From an uncultured Eubacteriales bacterium (lineage in GTDB: Bacteria; Bacillota; Clostridia; Oscillospirales; QAMX01): a stretch of DNA of 64,000 nt. Positions 7,674-15,815 of this stretch are shown here, in pieces; positions within the stretch are counted from its first letter, which is position 1, and the number at the start of each line of letters is the position of its first letter. The stretch spans positions 65,205 to 129,204 of the forward strand of contig CAKTEH010000008.1 of NCBI GenBank assembly GCA_934546935.1. Direction: 5' to 3'. The translations under genes were made by a program, and so were the position numbers. The notes under the pieces were generated by a model. It saw nothing but the letters and a program-made list of their open reading frames with translations, made no database searches and had not been told where the DNA came from.

Positions 7674-9423
7674 AAATGTCGAGGTGCGGGCGGCGTTCTG
7701 TTTCCCGGATGTTTATGAAATTGGAATGTCCAATTTGGGCGTGAAAATATTATATGGGCTGTATAACAGTCTGGATTATGTCTGGTGCGAGCGTTGTTTT
7801 GCGCCCTGGCCGGATATGGAGGCGCAGATGCGCGCGCGCGGGCTGGCGCTGTATGCGCTGGAGTCGGGGGACGCGCTGGATCAGTTTGATATTATCGCGT
7901 TTTCTCTTTCCTATGAGCTGAGCTATACCAATCTTTTGAATATGCTCGACCTGGCTGGCCTGCCGTTGTACGCTTCCCAAAGGGAGGGGCTTGAACATCT
8001 GGTGATCGCGGGGGGATGCTGCGCGGTGAACCCGGAACCGTTGGCGGACTTTGTAGACGTATTCCTGCTTGGCGATGGGGAAGAGGAATCCGTGGAATTC
8101 CTGGAACTGTACCGTGATGCGAAAGCGCGCCGGCTGTCCAAGCGCGAATTCCTGCTTGCGGCTGCGCAGGGTATCCGCGGGGTATATGTGCCGTCGCTGT
8201 ATACACCGCATTATACGGAAACGGGAGATTTTGCTGGCCTCAGCGCCGCACCAGGCGCGCCGGAGACCGTGGAAAAGCGTGCAGTCGGAGATCTTGATGC
8301 TATGTATTTTCCAGAAAGTGTGGTCGTGCCTTCTACCCAGGTAATCCATGACCGGGTTATGCTGGAAGTGATGCGCGGCTGTATGCGCGGCTGTCGTTTT
8401 TGCCAGGCGGGACATGCTTACCGGCCTATCCGGGAAAAATCGCCGCAGACTCTTTTCCGCCAGGCAAAGGCGCTGGTGGAAAGCACAGGCTATGATGAAA
8501 TTTCATTAACCAGTTTGTCCACAACGGATTACTCGCGTTTGGACGAGCTTCTGGAACTTTTGGAACCGTATTGCAGGCAAAAGCATATCAGCGTTGCCCT
8601 TCCGTCTCAGCGGGCCGATGCGTTTGATGAGGGACTGGTGCAGCAGCTGGAGAAAATGCGCCGCACTGGCCTGACCTTTGCCGTGGAAGCGGGGACGCAG
8701 CGTCTGCGCGATGTAATCAATAAGAATATCCGTGAAGAAGATGTTTTCAATGCCTGCCGTATTGCATTTTCGCACGGATGGAATTCTGTCAAGCTCTACT
8801 TTATGATGGGCCTGCCGACAGAAACGGACGAGGACCTCGACGGGATTGCCCGCATTTCCCGGACGGTTGTGGAATTGTGGCGGCAGTACTGCCCAAATAA
8901 AAAGCGCCCGGTTCGCGTTTCCACTTCGGTAGCGGTATTCGTCCCCAAGCCCTGCTCCCCGTTCCAGTGGGAAGGGCAGGACAGCATGGCAGAAATCCTG
9001 CGTAAGCAGGAATATTTAAAATCAATTATGAAGATCAAAAATGTTGATTTCAGCTGGCACGATCCTTATATCAGCATTTTGGAAGGCGCGTTGTCCCGGG
9101 GGGACCGGCGCCTTGGCGCGGTGCTGTATGAGGCGTGGCGGCGCGGCTGCAAGTTTGACGGCTGGGATGACCAGCTTAACCGTGATAGCTGGGATGCGGC
9201 GTTTGCTGCCTGCGGCCTGACGCGCGAATATTATGCCGAAAGGGCACGCAGTTTTGAAGAGACGCTTCCGTGGGACCATATTTTCCACGGTGTAACGCGC
9301 GAGTATATGCAGCGGCAGGCTTCTCTTGCCCGGAAGGGCGCTGCTTCGCCGGACTGCCGGTCAGGCGGCTGTGCTTCCTGCGGTGCATCGTGTCTGATTG
9401 AAAGGGGTGTGTGCGATGTATAA
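7582..9423 (+). CDS. TIGR03960-type radical SAM protein with B12-binding-like N-terminal domain
   Basis: 613 residues. An N-terminal vitamin-B12-binding-like Rossmann region (FCFPDVYEIGMSNLGVKILYGLYN) precedes the radical SAM core, where the cluster ligands are CMRGCRFC (about residues 266-273), the canonical CX3CX2C. The C-terminus is Cys-rich (CRSGGCASCGASC). ATG follows GGAGG at 6 nt. The gene overlaps the protease gene upstream and the DUF2344 gene downstream, so translation is coupled. In many Clostridia this pair precedes RNase G and the L21/L27 ribosomal genes; here gpr follows instead. Reaction unknown; the family is well conserved but undefined biochemically. Confidence 0.88.
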   Translation: MQKELEKALQKVQKPARYVGGEYGQIKKDLKNVEVRAAFCFPDVYEIGMSNLGVKILYGLYNSLDYVWCERCFAPWPDMEAQMRARGLALYALESGDALDQFDIIAFSLSYELSYTNLLNMLDLAGLPLYASQREGLEHLVIAGGCCAVNPEPLADFVDVFLLGDGEEESVEFLELYRDAKARRLSKREFLLAAAQGIRGVYVPSLYTPHYTETGDFAGLSAAPGAPETVEKRAVGDLDAMYFPESVVVPSTQVIHDRVMLEVMRGCMRGCRFCQAGHAYRPIREKSPQTLFRQAKALVESTGYDEISLTSLSTTDYSRLDELLELLEPYCRQKHISVALPSQRADAFDEGLVQQLEKMRRTGLTFAVEAGTQRLRDVINKNIREEDVFNACRIAFSHGWNSVKLYFMMGLPTETDEDLDGIARISRTVVELWRQYCPNKKRPVRVSTSVAVFVPKPCSPFQWEGQDSMAEILRKQEYLKSIMKIKNVDFSWHDPYISILEGALSRGDRRLGAVLYEAWRRGCKFDGWDDQLNRDSWDAAFAACGLTREYYAERARSFEETLPWDHIFHGVTREYMQRQASLARKGAASPDCRSGGCASCGASCLIERGVCDV

Positions 9424-10057
9424 AGTGCGGGTATTGTTTGCCAAGCTTGGTACAGCCAGATATATTTCTCATCTTGATCTGATGCAGGTATTCCGCCGCG
9501 CGTTTTCCCGCGCCGGCCTGCGCCTTTGTTATTCCGGCGGTTATCATCCGCACATGCAGATGAATATCCTGCTGCCGCTGTCAACCGGTTTTTCCTCCGA
9601 ATGCGAGCTTTTGGATTTTGAACTGGAGGGCGAACATGCGCCGTCGTCGCTTGTTGAGCGGCTCAATGCTGCGCTGCCTGAAGGCGTGCGTGTATTGCGC
9701 CTGCTCGACTCCCGCCGCCGTGCCGGTGAGATTGCTTGGGCGGAATATGATATCCGGATGGAAGGGGATATCTGCACCGGACAGATTGAAGAGCTGTTTT
9801 CCCGTTCGCCGCTGATGCTGGTCAAACGTACCAAGCGTGGGGAGAATGAGGTGGATATAAAGCCAATGATCCGTTGGCTGCGGGTGACTCCGCTGCCGCA
9901 AGGCGTCACGGTTAACGCAGCGCTGGCTGCCGGGCAGGAGAGCCTGAACCCGGAATATATTGTCCAGGCGATTACACGTTATCTGGGCATACAGGATTTG
10001 TACACGGCCTATCACCGCCGCGCGATTTATGGCGCGGACGGGGAAATTTTCCAATAA
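9416..10057 (+). CDS. TIGR03936/DUF2344 radical-SAM-associated protein
   Basis: 213 residues starting MYKVRVLFAKLGTARYISHLDLMQVFRRAFSRA, the diagnostic opening of the DUF2344 family. Start ATG 9416 follows AAGGGGTG and overlaps the stop of the TIGR03960 radical SAM gene by 8 nt. The two families are found as adjacent genes or as one fused protein, so they probably form one complex acting on the same substrate. GGYHPHMQMNILLPLSTGFSSECELLDFEL is a further conserved block. No catalytic residues are known. A terminator-like hairpin begins 41 nt after the stop. Confidence 0.88.
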   Translation: MYKVRVLFAKLGTARYISHLDLMQVFRRAFSRAGLRLCYSGGYHPHMQMNILLPLSTGFSSECELLDFELEGEHAPSSLVERLNAALPEGVRVLRLLDSRRRAGEIAWAEYDIRMEGDICTGQIEELFSRSPLMLVKRTKRGENEVDIKPMIRWLRVTPLPQGVTVNAALAAGQESLNPEYIVQAITRYLGIQDLYTAYHRRAIYGADGEIFQ

Positions 10058-10098
10058 GCTGCCGTTTTGGTATAAAAACGGAAAAAAAACATAAAATA

Positions 10099-10137
10099 CC
10101 TCCCGTAAATTCGAAAGATTTTGCGGGAGGATTTTTT
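10099..10137 (+). terminator. terminator-like hairpin whose right arm contains the gpr ribosome site
   Basis: CCTCCCGTAAA (10099-10109) pairs with TTTGCGGGAGG (10120-10130) as an 11-bp stem with one G-U wobble and is followed by a run of seven T. It can end the radical SAM transcript. The GGGAGG of the right arm is also the Shine-Dalgarno of gpr at 10139. Confidence 0.75.
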
Positions 10138-10138
10138 T

Positions 10139-11038
10139 ATGATGTATACAGATCTTGCGCTGGAAGCGGCCGAACTTCGCGCACGCGAGTTACCGCCGCA
10201 GGGGAAACTGGACGGCGTTGTCAGCCGTCATGAAAGCCGCGGCGGTTTTGAAGTGGATTTCGTCGAGATTATCAATGAAGAAGGGGAAAAGACGCTCGAG
10301 AAACCGAAGGGTAAGTATATCACATTGGATATCCTGCCGGCGGTCCGACGGCAGGAGGATGCGTTTGTACAGGCCTGTTCCCTGGTGGCGGAATATCTGA
10401 GACCCCTGCTGCCGCCGCAGGGGAAAAGCTGTACGTTGGTTGCGGGCCTCGGAAACCGTGCGATTACGCCGGATGCAGTCGGGCCGGACTGCGCGCGGGA
10501 TATTATGGTTACCCGCCATGTAGTCGAACGCATGCCAGAATACTTTGGATCTTTCCGTCCGGTGGCGGCAGTTGCGCCGGGTGTGCTGGGCACGACGGGA
10601 ATCGAAACTGCGGAGTTCCTGCGCGGCCTTGTCCGAGATATAGCGCCGGATGTGGTTATTGTGGTGGATGCGCTTATGTCGCGGCGGATGTCCCGGCTGT
10701 GTTCCACTGTGCAGATTACCGATACCGGCGTCGCGCCGGGTTCCGGGCTGGGTGGCAATTCAGTCAAAATCGATGAAAGATACCTGGGCGTTCCAGTGCT
10801 TGCGCTTGGCGTGCCGACGATTATTGATTCCGCAACGTTGGCCATTGATACTATGTATGAGGCAGGGCTTGAGGGGTTTGATGAGGAAAAAATCCGCGCT
10901 GCTGGACAGGGTTTTATTGTGACGCCGAAAGAGATTGACCGGATGAGCGCGGAAAGCGCTAAAATTCTGGCTTACGGGATTAACCTGGCGCTGCAAGATG
11001 GCATTGGGATCGAGGATATTGAGGCGTTTATTCGTTAA
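10139..11038 (+). CDS. gpr: germination protease GPR (spore protease)
   Basis: 299 residues. The start MMYTDLALEAAELRARELPPQGKLDGV is typical of the spore protease; TLVAGLGNRAITPDAVGP, GTTGIETAEFLRGLV and IAPDVVIVVDALMSRRMSRLCSTVQITDTGVAPGSG are the family's conserved core. GPR is made as a zymogen in the forespore and, on germination, cuts the small acid-soluble proteins that coat spore DNA; it is an atypical aspartic-type peptidase. ATG 10139 lies 8 nt after GGGAGG. It is followed by spoIIP, the gene order known from Bacillus. Transcription in the forespore would normally need SigG; no clear SigG boxes are assigned here. Confidence 0.95.
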   Translation: MMYTDLALEAAELRARELPPQGKLDGVVSRHESRGGFEVDFVEIINEEGEKTLEKPKGKYITLDILPAVRRQEDAFVQACSLVAEYLRPLLPPQGKSCTLVAGLGNRAITPDAVGPDCARDIMVTRHVVERMPEYFGSFRPVAAVAPGVLGTTGIETAEFLRGLVRDIAPDVVIVVDALMSRRMSRLCSTVQITDTGVAPGSGLGGNSVKIDERYLGVPVLALGVPTIIDSATLAIDTMYEAGLEGFDEEKIRAAGQGFIVTPKEIDRMSAESAKILAYGINLALQDGIGIEDIEAFIR

Positions 11039-11125
11039 AAAATTATGCATAGAGAGCGGGAATACCGCTGTATCCCGGTGCATATAAATGAAAAAGAGCC
11101 TGGAACGGAAGAAAGGGGATGCAGG

Positions 11126-12169
11126 ATGCGGCGCCATGTTTGGAAACGGAGATTCCTCCGGTATTTTATCGGGTCCCTTGCTGCCATTGTGCTGATCTGC
11201 ATTCCTGCTGCTGCGCAGTTCGGCGGTGTTACCGGACTTTATGCTTTTGTGTGCATGCAGCTGCGGAATCCGCATGAAACTGTAGCGGAGAGCGCGGTTA
11301 TCCTTCCGGCTCCAGAAAGCGCAGATACTGTTACAGAAAGCGCTTATATCGGGAAAACTTCGTATTCTACAACGGATAAGCAGCCAGATACCTATTCCCC
11401 CACATCGACGCCCACGCCGGCGTCTGAGCGTGTGCCTTCCGGATACGCGCCTGAAATTGTCAACCATACCAATTATTCCGTGGACCCGTCCGCGCTGTTT
11501 GATGCGGACGGGCTGCGTTTGGCGCTTGACGGCACGCCGGAAATTTTAATTGTACATACACATTCCTCGGAGTCGTTTGCGGCGGACGCCGAAAATCCTT
11601 ATTTGCCCGATGATGTAATGCGCACGTTGGATACAAAATATAATGTTGTACGTCTTGGCGATGAGATCAGCGCGGCATTGGAGGCTGCGGGTATCGGGGT
11701 GCTTCACGACCGGGAAATCAACGATTATCCTTCCTATAACGGTTCCTATAGCCAGATGCTCAAGCGAGTGAATCAATATCTTGCCGATTACCCGACGATT
11801 AAAATGGTGATTGACGTACACCGGGATGCAGTTTTGGACGCAGACGGTAATAATCTCGCGCTGCGTACAGAAATCGATGGGGAGCAATATGCAAAACTGA
11901 TGTTTGTAGTTGGGACGGATGCAGGTGGGCTATCCCATCCGGATTGGCGGGAGAATCTTTCCTTCGCAGCCACGATGCAGGGCTGGGGAGACAGCCTGTA
12001 CCCGGGCTTGATGCGTTCGATTGATCTGAGAGCTGAGCGCTTTAATCAGCACACGACTGCGGCGTCGGTGATCGTTGAGGTGGGGAGCGCCGGGAACACG
12101 CTTGGGGAGGCGCTGCGTGGCGCAGGCTGCTTTGCAGAAATTCTGCTGCATACCTTGGGAATGCAGTAA
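11126..12169 (+). CDS. spoIIP: stage II sporulation protein P (peptidoglycan amidase/endopeptidase)
   Basis: 347 residues from the ATG preceded by AAAGGGGATGCAGG; an in-frame ATG at 11045 would add 27 residues. A basic N-terminus and one membrane segment (about residues 14-35) anchor the protein, then a Ser/Thr/Pro linker of about 90 residues leads to the amidase-like domain. Metal-binding and catalytic elements are visible in ILIVHTHSSESF, VIDVHRDAV and IVEVGSAGNTLGEA. SpoIIP cleaves septal peptidoglycan with SpoIID and SpoIIM to drive engulfment of the forespore. Placement right after gpr supports the call. Confidence 0.94.
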   Translation: MRRHVWKRRFLRYFIGSLAAIVLICIPAAAQFGGVTGLYAFVCMQLRNPHETVAESAVILPAPESADTVTESAYIGKTSYSTTDKQPDTYSPTSTPTPASERVPSGYAPEIVNHTNYSVDPSALFDADGLRLALDGTPEILIVHTHSSESFAADAENPYLPDDVMRTLDTKYNVVRLGDEISAALEAAGIGVLHDREINDYPSYNGSYSQMLKRVNQYLADYPTIKMVIDVHRDAVLDADGNNLALRTEIDGEQYAKLMFVVGTDAGGLSHPDWRENLSFAATMQGWGDSLYPGLMRSIDLRAERFNQHTTAASVIVEVGSAGNTLGEALRGAGCFAEILLHTLGMQ

Positions 12170-12184
12170 GCCTGGAAATCGAAT

Positions 12185-12225
12185 AAAAAAAAGCCCCCTG
12201 TCCGCAGGCGCTGCGGACAGGGGCC
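12185..12225 (-). terminator. rho-independent terminator of the 12277-12861 gene
   Basis: A 15-bp GC-rich stem (GCCCCCTGTCCGCAG at 12193-12207 with its complement at 12211-12225, GCG loop) is followed on the minus strand by eight T. The plus side has no T run, so it serves the minus gene; it may also stop convergent spoIIP transcripts. Confidence 0.85.
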
Positions 12226-12276
12226 GGAAAGCAAAAACATATACAGGACGGCCAAGGAAAAATGGTTTACATAATA

Positions 12277-12861
12277 TTATGCACTTTTCATATCCGCGTC
12301 ATGCGTTTCTTCTAGGGGACGGCGGTATTCATAAAAACGGTCGATCCTGCGCAGGGAGCGTTCGACCAGCTCCGGCGTACGGCGGATCCGGGCCCCGGCA
12401 AGATATGCCGCAAGTTTCAAAAGCGCCAGCAGCGCGGGCACGGCAATGAAAAGCAAATCGGAATTGGCAGAAAGGAAGGAAAGCTGAGATAAAAGTTCAA
12501 AAATCGGGACAGATGGCGCTAAAAACAGGAAATAAAGCTCCTGTGCAGGACCTAACAGGTAAGCATAGCCCAAGTATCCAGCCATGCCGCCGCCAATAAT
12601 GATGCCTGAAACAAGCGTTAGCCCGGCAAGGCCGCCTGGAGCGGCACATAGGCCGCAAATGAAATAAAAAAGGAGAAGAAACAGCGAAAAAACAATGGAA
12701 AAACTCAGGTCTGCGCCGGTCATCACGCCATTGGTACCGTCGGGCAAATAGCGGATGCCGCCAAAACGATAGAAAAGCAAGCCGCATAACGCAGCGCACA
12801 GGACGATCAGCGCCGCGCCGGCAAATTTTTTAAGTATATACATTCCGCTGGTCCGGTACAT
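12277..12861 (-). CDS. uncharacterised polytopic membrane protein
   Basis: 194 residues with about five hydrophobic segments (residues 12-30, 52-72, 77-100, 105-120, 135-155) and a charged C-terminal tail (RRTPELVERSLRRIDRFYEYRRPLEETHD). ATG follows GGCGGGGATCGAA. It is a single-gene unit with its own promoter and terminator, convergent with spoIIP. No family is recognised. The position next to spoIIP and gpr hints at sporulation use but nothing in the protein shows it. Confidence 0.7.
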   Translation of the reverse strand: MYRTSGMYILKKFAGAALIVLCAALCGLLFYRFGGIRYLPDGTNGVMTGADLSFSIVFSLFLLLFYFICGLCAAPGGLAGLTLVSGIIIGGGMAGYLGYAYLLGPAQELYFLFLAPSVPIFELLSQLSFLSANSDLLFIAVPALLALLKLAAYLAGARIRRTPELVERSLRRIDRFYEYRRPLEETHDADMKSA

Positions 12862-12929
12862 TTCGATCCCCGCCTTTCGTATTTTTTATCGGTGCAGAGT
12901 CTGTAATTCGGGTTACATAATCTATTACC

Positions 12930-12958
12930 ATAATATTATCTTTTTTCAGTCTTTACAA
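12930..12958 (-). promoter_or_regulatory. promoter for the 12277-12861 gene
   Basis: Minus strand TTGTAA (12958-12953), 17 bp, TATTAT (12935-12930). Flanking sequence is strongly AT-rich. Confidence 0.55.
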
Positions 12959-13026
12959 GCGTTTTTTCATATTTATTCCAAATTGTAATATTTTGTGATT
13001 TTTTGTAATGTTTTTCCGGAATTGTA

Positions 13027-13055
13027 TTGCTGTTTCTGGTTGGCTGTGGTATAAT
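13027..13055 (+). promoter_or_regulatory. promoter for the phosphoribosyltransferase-glmM operon
   Basis: TTGCTG (13027-13032), 17 bp, TATAAT (13050-13055), about 75 bp before the ATG at 13129. No other promoter or terminator is seen before the end of glmM. Confidence 0.75.
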
Positions 13056-13128
13056 TGGGCAGTTATAAGGCGCACATTTGGCCTGCAATGGAAATATGCG
13101 CTATTTTTACTGAAAGGATTTGCTGCCG

Positions 13129-13686
13129 ATGAAATCATATCCAATAGAAATTGCCGGTGTACGGCGTGAGCTGCCGCTTTGCCGGGTAAATAACGAGCTG
13201 TATATTGCGGCGTTTGTGATGTTCGGCGATGTGGAAATCACGGTTGCCGCCGCGCGTGCGCTTTTAAAGATTGCACCAGAGTTTGACGTAATTATGACCG
13301 CCGAAGCGAAGGGAATACCGCTTGCGTATGAAATGGCCCGTCAAAGTGGCAAATATAATTATGTTGTCGCGCGCAAATATCCAAAGCTTTATATGAAATC
13401 GGTGTTTTCCGCTGACGTCCATTCGATTACCACAGATAAGGATCAGACGCTGTATTTGTCCGAGGATGAGGCGGAGTATATCCAGGGCCGCCGTGTGCTG
13501 CTGGTTGACGATGTAATCTCCACTGGAGAGAGCATCCATGCGGTGCGTGTGCTTGCCCAGCGTGCAGGCGCGCAGATAGTAGGCGTGCAGACGGTCCTGG
13601 TTGAGGGCGACGCACAGGGGCGCACGGATCTGCAGTATCTTGGCGTGATCCCCGTTTTCAATGCCGACGGTACGCCGAAAGCATAA
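13129..13686 (+). CDS. adenine phosphoribosyltransferase-like type I PRTase
   Basis: 185 residues from ATG 13129, 10 nt after AAAGGA; the in-frame TTG at 13120 is too near the ribosome site. The PRPP-binding loop VLLVDDVISTGES is at about residues 122-134, and IMTAEAKGIPLAYEMARQSG with YVVARKYPKLYM is the adenine/xanthine PRTase pattern. The enzyme would join PRPP and a purine base to give the nucleotide, a salvage reaction in the cytoplasm. It heads a probable operon with a beta-helix protein and glmM. It could be a paralogue with another base preference; adenine specificity is not certain. Confidence 0.82.
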   Translation: MKSYPIEIAGVRRELPLCRVNNELYIAAFVMFGDVEITVAAARALLKIAPEFDVIMTAEAKGIPLAYEMARQSGKYNYVVARKYPKLYMKSVFSADVHSITTDKDQTLYLSEDEAEYIQGRRVLLVDDVISTGESIHAVRVLAQRAGAQIVGVQTVLVEGDAQGRTDLQYLGVIPVFNADGTPKA

Positions 13687-13732
13687 GCGTGCGCCATACC
13701 GGGCGCTTTCTGTCCGGGAAAGGAAGATGTAT

Positions 13733-14404
13733 ATGAAAAATTGGGAAACACAAGCGCTTTTTGATCTGACCCATACGCTTGCAGCGGACTTCCTCGGGGA
13801 GTTTGCTTATCCATGGCAGGCGTTGGCGGGGATTCGGGATATGATCTGCGTACTTGGGCCGCAGCTCCCGGCGGATGAGTATGAGGAGCTTGCTGCTCAG
13901 GTGTGGGTTGCCCGAAGCGCAAAGGTATATCCGTCGGCCTATCTGGGTGCGCCGTGCATTATAGGCCCGCGCACCGAGGTGCGCCACTGTGCATTTATCC
14001 GCGGCGCGGCGCTGGTCGGCGCCGACTGCGTTGTGGGAAATTCTGTTGAAATCAAGAATGCGATCCTGTTTGACGGTGCGCAGGTGCCGCATTATAATTA
14101 TGTGGGCGATTCGATTCTGGGATTCCGGGCGCATATGGGTGCAGGGAGTATTACCTCAAATGTCAAAGGTGACCGCAGCAATGTCTGCGTGCGGGCCGGG
14201 CAGAACCGGGTGGAAACCGGGCTTCGGAAATTTGGCGCAATGCTTGGCGACGGCGCTGAGATCGGCTGCAACAGCGTGTTAAATCCGGGAAGCCTGATTG
14301 GCCGCGGCGCGCGGGTTTACCCGCTTTCCAGCGTGCGCGGAGCCGTGCCTGCACACACGATTTATAAGGCGGACGGCCAAATTGTCAGCATGGAGGAACG
14401 TTAA
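13733..14404 (+). CDS. left-handed beta-helix acyl/nucleotidyltransferase-like protein
   Basis: 223 residues, start ATG 13733 placed 8 nt after AAAGGA. The first 55 residues are helical (WETQALFDLTHTLAADFLGEFAYPW); the rest is a hexapeptide-repeat helix (VWVARSAKVYPSAYLGAPCIIGPRTEVRHCAFIRG, then VVGNSVEIKNAI). HYNYVGDSILGFRAHMGAGSITSN resembles the GlmU acetyltransferase half, where the His and Tyr take part in catalysis or binding. The stop touches the glmM ATG directly. That context suggests a role in UDP-GlcNAc synthesis, possibly as a stand-alone acetyltransferase acting on glucosamine-1-phosphate; there is no nucleotidyltransferase domain. Confidence 0.75.
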   Translation: MKNWETQALFDLTHTLAADFLGEFAYPWQALAGIRDMICVLGPQLPADEYEELAAQVWVARSAKVYPSAYLGAPCIIGPRTEVRHCAFIRGAALVGADCVVGNSVEIKNAILFDGAQVPHYNYVGDSILGFRAHMGAGSITSNVKGDRSNVCVRAGQNRVETGLRKFGAMLGDGAEIGCNSVLNPGSLIGRGARVYPLSSVRGAVPAHTIYKADGQIVSMEER

Positions 14405-15751
14405 ATGGGCAGATTATTTGGAACGGATGGGATCCGCGGCATTGCGGGGCAAATGCTGACTTGTGAACTGGCGACGAAAATTGGCCGTGCTGCAGCGGAG
14501 GTTCTTTCGGGCCTGCGCCGGCGTCCGCTGTTTGTCATCGGCAAGGATACGCGCGCATCTTCAGATATGTTGGAGTCCGCCATTGCGGCGGGGCTGTGTT
14601 CTGTGGGCGCGGATGTGATTTTTTTAGGCGTCGTGCCGACGCCTGCGGTGGCTTATCTGATCGGAAAGTGTAAAGCTGACGCCGGGGTAATGATCTCCGC
14701 GTCGCACAATGCAGCAGAATTCAACGGGATCAAAATTTTCGGCGGAGACGGCGTAAAGCTTCCGGATATGCTGGAGGAGCAGATTGAAGCGATCGTGCTT
14801 GACGGCGCTTCCCGCCTTCCGGCGTCCGTCGGCACGGACGTAGGGCAGACGCGTTATGCGACGGAAGCAATTGAATATTATGTAAATCACCTGAAATCAA
14901 CCGTACCTTTTTCCCTCTCCGGGCTTCGGGTTGCGGTCGACTGTGCGAACGGTTCGGCATCTGTGACAGCCAAACGCCTGTTTACAGAGCTTGGCGCGCA
15001 GGCGGAATTCCTGGCCTGCGAGCCGGATGGCGCCAATATTAACCATGCGTGCGGTTCGACCCATCTGGCGGCGCTGAAGGCTTATGTTGTGGAGCATGGC
15101 ATGGATGCGGGCGTTGCGTTTGACGGCGATGCGGACCGCTGTTTGTGCGTCGACGAGCATGGCGAGGAAATTGACGGGGACTTTATTATGGCGATTTGTG
15201 CCGAGGATATGCGTTCGCGTGGAAAGCTGGAGCACAATGCGGTGGTCGGCACAATTATGACCAATATGGGCTTCACCAAATTCTGTGAGGAAAAAGGCCT
15301 GCATTTTATAGCTACGAAGGTTGGGGACCGTTATGTGCTGGAGGAAATGCTGCGTTCCGGCTACAGCTTTGGCGGCGAACAGTCCGGCCATTTGATTTTC
15401 CGCGACTTTGCAACAACCGGCGACGGCCAGCTGACGGCGATCCAGCTTTTATCGATCATGGCGCGCCGGGAAATCAAGCTCTCCGAGCTTGCATCCGTAA
15501 TGCAGCGTTATCCGCAGGAGTTGATCAATGTCCAGGTCAGCCCGGAAGGAAAAATCGCATTTTATACAGATCCCTGTGTCCATGAGGCCACAGAGCGTGC
15601 GCGGCAGGAGCTGGGGGAAAACGGCCGGATTATTATCCGTGTTTCCGGTACGGAACCGCTTATCCGCGTTATGGTGGAAGGCCGTGATATTGAACAGGTC
15701 CGCCGCGTCTGCCGGGAAGCCGCCGAGGTAGTCCGCCGGAATTTGAACTGA
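14405..15751 (+). CDS. glmM: phosphoglucosamine mutase
   Basis: 448 residues, the normal family length. MGRLFGTDGIRGIAG opens the protein; the phosphoserine loop is GVMISASHNAAEFNGIK (Ser about residue 101); the magnesium site is AFDGDADRC; GGEQSGH is the sugar loop and RVSGTEPLIRVMVE the phosphate-binding C-terminal loop. GlmM turns glucosamine-6-phosphate into glucosamine-1-phosphate for cell-wall UDP-GlcNAc. ATG lies 8 nt after GGAGG, in the last codons of the beta-helix gene. Followed by a strong terminator. Confidence 0.97.
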   Translation: MGRLFGTDGIRGIAGQMLTCELATKIGRAAAEVLSGLRRRPLFVIGKDTRASSDMLESAIAAGLCSVGADVIFLGVVPTPAVAYLIGKCKADAGVMISASHNAAEFNGIKIFGGDGVKLPDMLEEQIEAIVLDGASRLPASVGTDVGQTRYATEAIEYYVNHLKSTVPFSLSGLRVAVDCANGSASVTAKRLFTELGAQAEFLACEPDGANINHACGSTHLAALKAYVVEHGMDAGVAFDGDADRCLCVDEHGEEIDGDFIMAICAEDMRSRGKLEHNAVVGTIMTNMGFTKFCEEKGLHFIATKVGDRYVLEEMLRSGYSFGGEQSGHLIFRDFATTGDGQLTAIQLLSIMARREIKLSELASVMQRYPQELINVQVSPEGKIAFYTDPCVHEATERARQELGENGRIIIRVSGTEPLIRVMVEGRDIEQVRRVCREAAEVVRRNLN

Positions 15752-15767
15752 TAGAGGATAAATACAT

Positions 15768-15808
15768 AAAAATCCGTTTTCCCATTTGGGAAAACGGATT
15801 TTTCTTTT
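15768..15808. terminator. bidirectional terminator between glmM and the convergent CNNM/CorC gene
   Basis: An inverted repeat with arms around AAATCCGTTTTCCC and GGGAAAACGGATTT, A-rich on the left and T-rich on the right (TTTTTCTTTTT), so it works in both directions. Confidence 0.9.
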
Positions 15809-15815
15809 TAAAAGC

